In this document: positions 12,118-21,859 of the stretch, in pieces | Layout: each line of letters opens with the position of its first letter | Position numbering within the stretch: the first letter of the stretch is position 1 | Source of the DNA: Ectocarpus siliculosus | Lineage: Eukaryota > Sar > Phaeophyceae > Ectocarpales > Ectocarpaceae | Length of the DNA: 64,000 nt | Reading direction: 5' to 3' | Assembly: GCA_000310025.1 (NCBI GenBank) | Contig: FN649727.1 | Span: 680,821 to 744,820, forward strand | Translations under genes and position numbers: made by a program | Notes under the pieces: model-generated | Seen by the model: the letters and a program-made list of their open reading frames with translations, nothing else | Databases searched by the model: none | What the model was told of the DNA's origin: nothing

Positions 12118-12391
12118 GTAGACATATAAGATTGGCATTCCGATACGGAGACCACCTTTTCAACGACATGGTGAGGCCGACTGGAAACTAGATCGTTACG
12201 AATCGCTGCCATTCGGTATTGTGCATCGCTTCGCGAAGAAGAAGAGTGGTGGCCTCGAGTATGGTGTCGACCTCGTTCCGGAGGAGATGTGCGTAGAATG
12301 CCGCTGGCTCAATAATCTGAATGCTTTGGGATTTTATCCTGGGTGGATACTGCCAACTCGATCTTTTGACTTTACAACGTTGTGCATGCAG

Positions 12392-13160
12392 GGAGTTCGA
12401 CGGATCCCTCATCCGCCACGAGAAGTTTGTCTTTCTGGACGTGGTTTGGCTGGCAAGAATCCTGAAACCATTGCTCAACCACAAGGATCAAGAGACCTTT
12501 GATGGCCTCGTGAATCTTGGGGATACGGGTGACGCGCGCATTACACTCGACGATCCATCAGACATTGCTTCGTGGGACCGACTCAAGAGCCAGGGCGTGC
12601 TTGAACCCAGGTTGGGGTATGCCATCTGGCCTAACGGTCTGTCCAAGTACGTTATATCCCAACTCTTGCGTTTTGGGGTCTCACTTTTCCGCTCTAGGAC
12701 GATCCGGCTGAGGACGTGGTAGTTCTGCTGAGGCTAAACCCAGAGCGACCCGAGAGTGTGGGCCACGTGATCGACACATGCTGTTTGGAGCACACCCCGG
12801 CACTCAGCGCCAGTTGGAAGATATTCCTCGGTGTACCGCCTGGTGCGATTGGAGAGGTGTTGACACGGTGCTGCGGTCTTGGTGGTGTGCGAACATTCTG
12901 GCGATATGGGGTTCTTGTGCACGGTGGCCTCGGGGAACTAGGTCAGTGTGGGATATTCGCTGTGGTCTTGGAATACTCTTCCATGGACAATGAACTTGTT
13001 GCTCAGATTTTCGGCGATATCAGCACTCCAGCTCCGTGGGTGGCGCTGTCATACGTCGTGACTGCCGTGAGCTTTTATGCTGAGGGATTTCCCAGGACTG
13101 CGCTGGAGAGGCTCTCTGACGTGTCCTCAGCATGGTGACACGATGCTATTGGCGAACAAG
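12392..13160 (+). pseudogene. ROCO exon: COR domain
   Basis: It starts EFDGSLIRHEKFVFLDVVWL, a hallmark COR start, continues through NGLSKYV, and then changes frame near 12690 to DPAEDVVVLLRLNPERP. It carries on through FLGVPPGAIGEVLTRCC and APWVALSYVV. A second frame change near 13070 leads to FMLRDFPGLRWRGSLTCPQH and GDTMLLANK before the GTGAGC donor. CPQH may pair with CPKC of the next exon as a zinc-ribbon-like site. Confidence 0.8.
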
Positions 13161-13682
13161 GTGAGCCCCGTTACGTAATCCGGAGTCCCAGGGGGTTGAA
13201 GCGCACAGTTTATGGCACAATCGATTTTGTCAGCAATTGACCTTGGACTTTACTTTCTTGTATGCATTCGGCACAGGTATCTTGCTTGTTTAAGCGTTGT
13301 ACCGTGTGTCGTCTAGTTTGAGAAGAGTTTTTTTACGTGCCTTCTTTTATTTCGTGACTTCCTAGCATTTTCCCCGCGGCAACCCCTCGAGTTGCAGTGT
13401 ACCGCTTTGAAGGACTGCTGCAAACTAGCACCAACTCACCGCGGTGGTGGTTTCGGAACCTGTATTTGCGCAATTTGAACGCTTTGGGAAAGCATTGATG
13501 GATTTGGTACGGGCACGTTATTGCAGGGCTATGAGTCTTGATTTAGTCATTCAGAAGTACATTGTGTCGTTCGGTGAGCGTGGTGCGGCTGTGGTTTAAA
13601 TATGAATGTGTGCGTTTCACGGCTGATCTTTCACATTGACAACAACCAAGACATATTTACCACACGGCACATCACTTGTCAG

Positions 13683-13806
13683 GCGACTGACGCTGGAGAC
13701 ACTTTTCTGTAACGGCGCGCATGCCCAAAGTGCAGTCCCGAAACCAGGGGGCTCGGGGCCGCGGCCATCGATCTGGTGCGCATGGTCGACATCCGTCTGG
13801 GCCGAG
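13683..13806 (+). pseudogene. ROCO exon: CxxC/VRMVDIRL segment
   Basis: Acceptor cttgtcag in phase 0, donor GTATGC in phase 1. Reads ATDAGDTFL, then an in-frame TAA, then RRACPKCSPETRGLGA and IDLVRMVDIRLGR. The split codon G+AC joins correctly to the exon 4.8 kb downstream (DVIFDEAKARF). Confidence 0.75.
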
Positions 13807-14580
13807 GTATGCATGACCAATGGCGAGGAGTACGGTGCAAGGGCGAGTGGACGCAAAGGGGAGTGCCATTGGTTTCGAGTCATCTCCAACTTGATCTTGG
13901 TTGACATCCCCGGTGCGATATTAACGACTCACGAAACATCTCGAATCCCTGCGCGGAAAACTATTTCACTTTTTTGGTTGTGCCAACCTCACGCACACTC
14001 CTGTGCAAAAAGCCCCAATTACGTTGAACGAAGTCATTCCGGCGATAATGGTATTTGTATTCATTTCCCGCATGCAGTGTCTCCGACTCTACGATACCGA
14101 ACGAATCGCAACGTACACCTAGTACGCGTGTACTCCTGGCCCGGAGTCTGCGATTGTTCGTTACGAACGAGCACAGCAGCATACGAAACACACCCACATG
14201 ACCAGAAAAAGCAACAGAGCCGCTCTTTGAAATGCCGTGACGTGCGAGTGGTGACCAACAGGGTAGACGGCGAGTTGGTTGAGGCTGTGTGAGAAGAACG
14301 AAGAACGACACAGCAGTTCGTTGAAATATCTCCTGTTTTTCTTGTAGCTTTCGTCTCGGCTGTCCGAGGATCTAATTTGTTCATGTGCTTGCATGAGTGA
14401 TTTCCATTCTTTCCACCGATACAATGAAGATCTGGAGCAGGTCTACGAGTTGGCGGCCACACTACGATGCATACTCCAATGGGGTCCCGAAAAAAAATCG
14501 CGAGACGAACATATTGCAAGAAGATTTTGCAGCCCAGCATGTTCCCGGAACCTACTTGCGATGGCCCGAAACTAATATTT

Positions 14581-17500
14581 TTCGGCAATGCTATTTGCTC
14601 CACCGGTGGAGTAAGTTCTTATTTGCTACCCCAGGTAGATCTCCACCCACAGAGCTCCAATCGACCTCAAACCAATTGCATCGTGTAGGTATGGGCTACA
14701 GCTATCTGCAATGCTACTTACAAGCTAAATTTGACCGGGGGCGGCAGAGATATGCTGAAAAAGGGGATTCCGCAGCATCCCAGGAAGCAGCAATCGTCTG
14801 GAACCTCCGTCCACACCGCTTCAATTGACCTCAAATTTTTTTCATTGGGTGTGCACGGTCCATGCCGTTTTTTTAAGCTTTCGGACACTCACTTCCGATA
14901 TATTCCCGCAGAGATATGGTCACCCGGGGGGGTTCCGCAGCATTTGGGGGGGGGGGGGGCGTAACTGGCAATAGTCCCGCTATGCCTCCCGCCACATAGC
15001 TGAACCACGCCTATCTCGGCCCGCATCGTGTTGGCACGGCTCACAGCTATCATTCAAGCCATCCTCCACCCCAATCGGACCAGTGGGTGCAGAGAAACGC
15101 CCCCACGCGGGGGCTCAGTGGGTCAAGGGCCGAGAAGCTTATAAGCTTATCTGCTCCACCAGGTCAAACTTCATCTACCGGGCGCTGGTTGTCTTACGAA
15201 GACTTGCCTTGTGTTGGCCCGGCTCACAGCTGTCATACAAGCCATCGGACACCCCGATCGAACCAATGGTGGCAGAGGAACACCCACCCACGGGGGTTCA
15301 GTGACTCAAGGGCCGATGGAGCAGAAGAGCTTAACTGCTTGTATTGTGTCGGCACGGCTCACAACTATGATTCAAGCCACCGGACACCCCAATGGGACCG
15401 GAAACGCCCACCCATGGGGACACAGTGACTCAAAGGGCCGGTGGAGCAGATAACCTTAACTGCTCCACAAGGCCAAACTCCATCTACCAGGTGCTGTTTG
15501 TCTCAAGAAGACATCCATTGTGTTGGCCCGGCCCGCAACTATCATACAAGCCATTAGACACCCCAATCGGACCTGTGGGTGCAGAGAAACCCCAACCCAC
15601 GGGGGCTCAGCGGCTTAAGGGCCGGTGGAGCTTAACTGCTCCACCAGGCCAAACTCTATCTACACCGGGCGCTGATCGTCGTACGAAGACTGTGACAGGA
15701 TATAGGCACCCCCTGGATATGGGAAATTTTCTTAAACGGGCTCCCCTCCGGGCTAACGGGCACTCCTCCCCACCCACCCCGACGAACGGGCACCCCCCCA
15801 ATAACGCCCCCCTCCTGGTGGTTTGGGGCACTCCCTCTCAGCTAACGGCACCCTCCGTCAACAACGGCCACCCCACCTACACTGTCGGTACTCCTCTCTG
15901 CTCACGGACACCTCTTGGCGCCGTGTTCGGACGGTGCAGTGCTCTGTATGTAGTATACACTGTATTTGTTGATCAGATACGCTAAACACTGCATTCCCTG
16001 AGCAGATTCACTGTATTCCCTCATCAGATACTCCGTATTCCCTCGCTCGTTTCACTGAATTCCATAATCAAATAAATTGTATTCCCTGGTCAGCATCACT
16101 GTATTTCCTTATCCGATACACAGTGAGTGCTCGTCGTACTTTTCACTGTATTCCCTGAGCAGATTTACTGTGTTCCTTCATCAGATACACCGTATTGCCT
16201 CGTTCGTTTCACTGTATTCCCTGATCAAATACACTGTATTCCCTGGTCACGATCCCCGTATTCCCTCTTCAAATACACTACCGTGTTCCTTGTACTTTTC
16301 ACTGTATTCCCTAATCAGATTCAATGTATCCCTCATCAGATGTGGACGCCGTGGAATGCAGTGAATTTGATGAAGGAATACAGTGTATCTGATGAGGGAA
16401 CACAATTAATCTGCTCTGGGAATACGGTTTATCTGACAAGGGAATACCGTGTACCTGCTCTGGGAATACAGCGTATCTGATCAAGGAATAGAGTGTATCT
16501 GACGAGGGAATACGGCGATTCTGATCAGGGAATGAAGTGAATCTGGTAAGGGAAACATTGTATGTGATGAGGGAATACAGTGAATCTGCTCAGGGAATAC
16601 AGTGTATCTGACGAGGGAATACAGTGTATCCCCTCAGCGAATACAGCGTGTGTGATCTGGGAATACAGTGTATATCCCATGACAGCGTAGTATGTGATGA
16701 GGGAATACAGTGAATGTGACTAAAGGATACAGTTAATGTGACGAGGAAATGGCTCAGAGGCCACATATCTGCTCCGTCGGCCTTTGGGCGATGAGTCCCC
16801 ATGGGTGGGCGTTTCCCTGCACCTACGTGTCCCATTGGGGTGCCCAATGGCTGGCAGTGATAGATGTGGGCCGGGCCAACACAACGAATGTGTTTTTGAG
16901 ACAAACAGCGCCCGGTGTAGATAGAGTTTGGCCTGGTGGAGCAGTTACGCTTATCTGCTCCATCGGCCCTTGAGTCACTGAACCCCCGTGGGTGGGTGTT
17001 CCTCTGCCACCACTGGTTCGATCGGGGTGTCCGATGGCTTGTATGATAGCTGTGAGCCGGGCCAACACAAGGCAAGTCTTCGTAAGACAACCAGCGCCCG
17101 GTAGATGGAGTTTGGCCTGGTGGAGCAGATAAGCTCTTCTGCTCCACCGGCCCTTGAGTCCCTGAGCCCCCGTGGGTGGGTATTCCTCTGCCACCACTGG
17201 TTCGATCGGGGTGGAGGATGGCTTGTATGACAGCTGTGAGCCGTGCCCACACAATACAAGCCGTAGTAGGATAAACAGTACCCATAACGAAGATTTGGCC
17301 TGGTGGAGTATTTNNNNNNNNNNNNNNNNNNNNNNNNNNNNNNNNNNNNNNNNNNNNNNNNNNNNNNNNNNNNNNNNNNNNNNNNNNNNNNNNNNNNNNN
17401 NNNNNNNNNNNNNNNNNNNNNNNNNNNNNNNNNNNNNNNNNNNNNNNNNNNNNNNNNNNNNNNNNNNNNNNNNNNNNNNNNNNNNNNNNNNNNNNNNNNN

Positions 17501-18106
17501 NNNNNNNNNNNNNNNNNATTTTGGCCTGGTGGAGCAGATAAGATTTTTTGCTCCACCGGCCCTTGACCCATTGAGCCCCCGCGTGGGGGCGTTTTTTTGC
17601 ACCCACTGGTCCGATTGGGGTGGAGGATGGCTTGAATGATAGCTGTGAGCCGTGCCAACACGATGCGGGCCGAGATAGGCGTGGTTCAGCTATGTGGCGG
17701 GAGGCATAGCGGGACTATTGCCAGTTACCCCCCCCCCCCCTAGATGCTGCGGAACCCCCTCGGTTGACCATATCTCTGCGGGAATATATCGGATGTGAGT
17801 GTCCGATAGCTTAGAAGAACGGCATGGGCCGTGCACACACAATGAAAAAGATTTGAGGTCAATTGAAGCGGTGTGGACGGAGGTTCGAGACGATTGCTGC
17901 TTCCTGGCATGCTGCGGAATCCCCTTTTTCAGCATATCTCTGCAGCCACCGGTCAGATTTAGCTTGTAAGTAGCATTGCAGATAGCTGTAGCCCATACCT
18001 ACACGATGCAATTGGTTTGAGGTCGATTGGAGCTCTGTGGGTGGAGATCTACCTGGTGTAGCAAATAAGAACTTACTCAACCGGTGGAGCAAATAGCATT
18101 GCCGAA
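14581..18106. mobile_element. Fold-back element with tandem subrepeats (3.5 kb)
   Basis: Near-complete inverted symmetry. Ends TTCGGCAATGCTATTTGCTC (14581) and its complement (ending 18106) are flanked by TATTT at 14576-14580 and 18107-18111, a possible 5-bp target duplication in AT-rich sequence. From the outside in: about 420-bp unique arms (14581-15000 and 17690-18106); arrays of roughly 170-bp units rich in CTCCACCGGCCCTTGA-type sequence (about 15000-15690 and, inverted, 16750-17690); a GC-rich spacer on the left (15700-15960); and arrays of CTGTATTCCCTGATCAGATA-type units (16000-16350) facing their inverse (16360-16740). No transposase seen. It lies wholly inside the ROCO intron 13807-18627. 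The form resembles Drosophila FB elements; the family is unknown. Confidence 0.8.
17314..17517. other. Assembly gap (204 N)
   Basis: A run of N inside the right-hand tandem array of the fold-back element, as expected where inverted tandem repeats defeat assembly. The true array length is therefore unknown. Confidence 0.99.
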
Positions 18107-18627
18107 TATTTTTTGTTTTAAAGTCGTCACCTGATGGGATGACTCTGACCCTGTCATAAACACAATACATTCCTTTGATTTTGGTTTTCGAGCCTCTGTT
18201 CGATCGGCCCGACCTGTGCATTCACTCATTTTTTTCGGCATGTCTACATCTCTGTTTTGTTGGCGTCAAGTTGTGATCTTGGGTGATTAGCGAACGCCGC
18301 ATCTCCTGTGTTTTGGCCGGAGCCTAACTGAACGACTGTAAAATAATATTGGAAACATAACACGAGATTCTTGTCCGGTTGCGTTGCCTGCCCCGACGTG
18401 TCGTCTACTTTGACTTTGTGTTTGTCGCCTGTGTTGTACGTTTCGTTAAGAATCAGTGGGGGAGTGAAATTTGTGTTACCCAAATGCATGCATGTTTGAG
18501 ACCCCAGCTGAGTCCGATTTCGACCGTTGTCATGCTGCTGATGGGGGTTGCGAGCATGACATCGTTCGTAAGTAAAGAAACGGTTTCGGGCACTGAGTGA
18601 CTTGTCCCGCTCATTTTCGCTCGACAG

Positions 18628-18698
18628 ACGTGATTTTTGACGAGGCGAAGGCGCGGTTCGACGTCGTGGGGGGTCAGTACGCCTTCCCTCGCCCGACG
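18628..18698 (+). pseudogene. ROCO exon: short linker
   Basis: A 71-nt exon (acceptor gctcgacag, donor GTAAGA) reading DVIFDEAKARFDVV and GGQYAFPRPT after the codon split with 13806. The frame is open. The split-codon match across 4.8 kb supports a single gene spanning the fold-back element. Confidence 0.75.
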
Positions 18699-19249
18699 GT
18701 AAGAACGGGTTTCATATCCTGAGTGGTACAGACGTGTGCATTGTCGAAAACCTTGGAATGATTGTGCCACAAGAACGCGTGTTCTCCAACTACACCCGCT
18801 AGGGAAAACCAATGTTTCTTATTCTATCGACAAACGATGCCCTTCGAACGAGCCCATTCACATCGATATCTGGGCTAATACAGCAGTCTTTCGACCATTC
18901 ATCGTGAAGCGTTGGGATGGCGTTGATTCTCGCTGATCGTGGCGTATGGCGATCGATATGGTATTTTTCGAGTTCAACAGCTCTGTAGTCAGCGGGGCAG
19001 AACGGGTGTGCACTACGCCATCGCAACAATTACGTCCTGAGAAAACCTGTTGTGAACGGGGGCGTTAGGATACATGTCGCATTTCTTTTCGCTGTTGGGT
19101 GCCTTCTACCCCTTGTTTAAGGCTGGTAGTTGTGTCATGCACCGTCGAAGACAGAATCGTTCTGAAAAGTGACATCGTGAACTACGTTGTGAAAATAGCT
19201 GCTCAATTTTGTTATGCTGTTACCTTTCCCTGCGTCATGTGCGTCACAG

Positions 19250-19840
19250 GGTAGCTCGAAGGATGAGGACAAGTTGGTTCGAAAGATCGACGACGTGGCC
19301 AAAGCGATGAAGGGGGGTTCAACGAGGTGAAGGTTCAGATGAAGGAGGGGTTTGGCGATGCCAAGGCCGGGTTTGATGACACCAAGGCTGGGTTTGACGA
19401 CACCAAGGCCGGGTTTGACGAGGTTAAGGCCACGGTTGACGAGCTCAAGGGAGGGTTTGGCGAGGTACAGGGCGAGATGAAGAGAGGGTTTGACGACACC
19501 AAAGCTGAATTCGGCGATGTGAAGAACGAGTTGGCCATGGTAAAGAAAAAACTGGACAAGGTGGCAGAGAGCACCCAGGAAAGCCTCATGCACCTCAAGG
19601 ACTTGCAGGCCCCGAACTACCCCTACCCTCACCTTGTGGTCGTAAAGGAGGTTGGATCTAATGGCACCTCGTCGAACGCTCATGGCGTCAAGAGATGGCT
19701 GGGCAAGCTTCGTGGCGTGGGGAAGAAAGACATGACGCTGCACTTCTTGTGCCCGGTCGACATGACTACGGTATGGTGGCGAAGGCTATCGGTTTCAGGA
19801 GAAGCGTGGCTGGGTGAAGAAAGTATCGCCGGTGATTCAG
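19250..19840 (+). pseudogene. ROCO exon: heptad-repeat and LCPVDM region
   Basis: Starts GSSKDEDKLVRKIDDVAKAM, loses frame at a G-run (about 19313), then continues with about nine seven-residue units of the type GFDDTKA or GFDEVKA and a tail KNELAMVKKKLDKVAES, a predicted coiled coil. Then PHLVVVKEVGSNGT, VKRWLGKLRGVGKKDMTLHF, LCPVDM and, after another frame change, GEGYRFQEKRGWVKKVSP. Donor GTAGGA. The 21-bp coding units are a minisatellite that could vary in number between alleles. Confidence 0.8.
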
Positions 19841-20084
19841 GTAGGACAAGGGTTTTGCCACTTGCAGTAATTGCGTTGTTTGGGTTCTACGCTGCTGAGT
19901 CACCCCTACTTTAGCTCAAGTCGCACTTCGAACGACGAATTTTCCCTGTGCGAAACATGATTTCATTTATGACTTTGAATATAGCGACTGCGTCGCGGAA
20001 GTATGCCTTGAAACGTGAGCAATATTGAACTGTGGTGAGTTTCTTTTAGCAACCTCGTAATGTATGTGTTTGCTCTCTTCCCAG

Positions 20085-20435
20085 GTGGCGGTGGTGACCG
20101 CAAACGTGGCACTGAAGGCGACGACAGGAGTGGACGTGGATATGTCGCATTTCCTGAAGGGCGTGAAAGATGGGTTGGTCGAGGAGGTGGTCGACCGTAC
20201 TCTCGACGAGGACGCGCTGCTTCGCGTCATATCGAGCGAGGAAGATATCGGCGCGGGCATGCAACAGGATGCAAGGGCCTCGTATGAAGCGGTGAAGAAA
20301 TGTATGGAAAAGGAGGAATTCAGCAGGCGTAAGACGGCCAGGCGTGGTGATGGGTACATTGACTTCAGGGACGAAGTAACGCGTGTAACCGACGGGAGGG
20401 GGCGGATGGAGTGGGTCCGGAAGAGAAACGTTTAA
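20085..20435 (+). pseudogene. ROCO C-terminal exon
   Basis: Acceptor cttcccag; open to TAA at 20435. Reads VAVVTANVALKATTGVDVDM, then DGLVEEVVDRTLDEDALLRV, and ends MEWVRKRNV. It is intact and well conserved in reading frame. Helical C-terminal region of the brown algal ROCO family; no enzyme motif. Confidence 0.8.
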
Positions 20436-21850
20436 TAGTGGTTGGACTCGCATTCTATTGCTGCACCGACGAGCTAGATGCCGGGCTTTTAGGGGTGTGC
20501 AGCGTACCGTATGCACAAGAAATCATATGCCGTAGACGTAGCTTTTTCGTTCTGCAGATTCTTGTTGGAAGACAGGATACAGACAAGCACGCCGCCCGAA
20601 ACAGCACGTGTTGGGCGTGCAACCGACAAGAGGGGGGTGGTGGTGTTGGGTTCGTAACAAAATTTGCAATATGTGGTTGGAGTTGGATTCGGTTGCTCGT
20701 TCTGCAGACTCTTGTCGGTAGACAGGGGGTGCAGACAAGCATTGGAAGTCGACAAGAGACGAATCGAAGAACTGGGCGAATGCGCGCATCAGTTCCCGAC
20801 CCTACAACGGTGGTCAAGGACAACAAGCTGTAAGAAGGGCCAAGCGCCCAGCGCGACTTCCGTCACCCATAAAGTGGCGGTGGTATACGCCGAGAGGCCA
20901 ACTCTGTTCTCAGCATTGTTTTCGGTAACTTTTTTTCCCCCGCTATCGTTTGGGCTCTCGCACGAACTGTACAGCAGTTCGTTTCATTAGTTGTTTTTTT
21001 CCTTTCGTGTTTGTGTGTTTAGTGGGGTCGCCCCCTTGCGATCACCTTATGATCACCGATTCGCCCTACCTAGACGGCGTGGGTGCGGTTGCCCTGTCGC
21101 TGAGGGAATACATAACGGCTGTTGTCCGGTTGTCGGAACTCGTATCACGTACCCTTCCCTACAGCGAGTTGCACACGGTAGACGGACCTTTCACTCCCGT
21201 ACAATGGGAGCCTCACACACACCGCGATCACAACAAAGGCAAGCACCTAGGCATTAAACGGCCGTTGGTTCGTCGCATCAGCTCCGGTCTGCGCTGTCTC
21301 TGCTCTCTCTCGCACACGCTGGACCGGGTTGATCGCATGTTGGGGTGGCGTTTTGTGTGGATTGTTGTACACATGGCCAATGTGCGTGTGTGCTTTTGTG
21401 TTGGGTTTCCGCTTTGTCTCTTTCTGGGTCTCTCGGCATGTTATCCCTCTTAGGTGAGGCACGTCCCCGATCTTTCGGCGGCACAAAAGTAATCGGAGCT
21501 GCACACAATATATGGTATCATACGTGTCACCTTAACAATCGACCTCTCCAGCGACGACAACTACGTGTCAAGGCACACGCCAGATACCACACCACTTTAT
21601 TGTATTTTTCCGAAGTGTCATTTTTATTATTATTTTCCGCGAAGTCTGGAAGGTAACTCTCTGGCCAATAACGAGGGGAGGACACCGGTCGCTTCCCTCT
21701 CTCCTCCAGAGTCCAAGTTCCCCTTCCATGTCAACTGGCAGGCCCTAACAAAATGCCGTCTCAGTACACCGAGACCCCCAATGGTACTCCATACCATTGA
21801 CATCCACCAACATCGACGTTTAGTGGGATGGCATTCTGTCCCTTTGCCCG
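20436..21850. other. No gene recognised; short direct repeat
   Basis: Related 60-80-bp segments (TCTGCAGAYTCTTGTYGGWAG-type) recur near 20555 and 20698. An open frame at 20950-21453 (+) has no recognised domain. Nothing else supported. Confidence 0.45.
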
Positions 21851-21859
21851 TTCGTGTGT

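Larger units (their letters stand above)
9628..20435 (+). pseudogene. LRR-ROCO GTPase relic (LRR-Roc-COR-C-terminal region)
   Basis: Eight exons in correct order and strand reconstruct most of a brown algal LRR-ROCO protein: last LRR plus P-loop (9628-9883), Roc remnant (10610-10749), Roc-COR linker (11911-12117), COR (12392-13160), CxxC exon (13683-13806), short exon (18628-18698), heptad-repeat exon (19250-19840) and C-terminal exon (20085-20435, stop TAA). Splice phases match at most joins. ROCO proteins are cytosolic GTPases that dimerise through COR; in brown algae they are candidate pathogen sensors. Decay is clear. The P-loop, expected GxxxxGKT, reads RQEGARKT. Roc lacks the G2-G3 part and changes frame there. 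COR changes frame at least twice. The CxxC exon has an in-frame TAA. The heptad exon loses one G in a G-run and has a further frame change near 19775. Some breaks could be assembly errors, but the number makes a functional gene unlikely. Confidence 0.85.

Noticed and set aside
12647-12703. Short intron (GTACGT..CTCTAG) to rescue the COR frame
   Set aside because: Removing it leaves the phase unchanged and still leads to the same stop, so it does not explain the frame change.
14393-14964. Open frames reading CYLLHR and QSTSNQLHRVG as a gene, matched on the opposite strand at 17859-18221
   Set aside because: They are the two arms of the fold-back element; the frames follow from the inverted repeat, with no sign of codon conservation.
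16000-16745. CRISPR-like array (regular short repeats)
   Set aside because: The repeats are adjacent and degenerate without unique spacers, and reverse orientation at the centre; they belong to the fold-back element.
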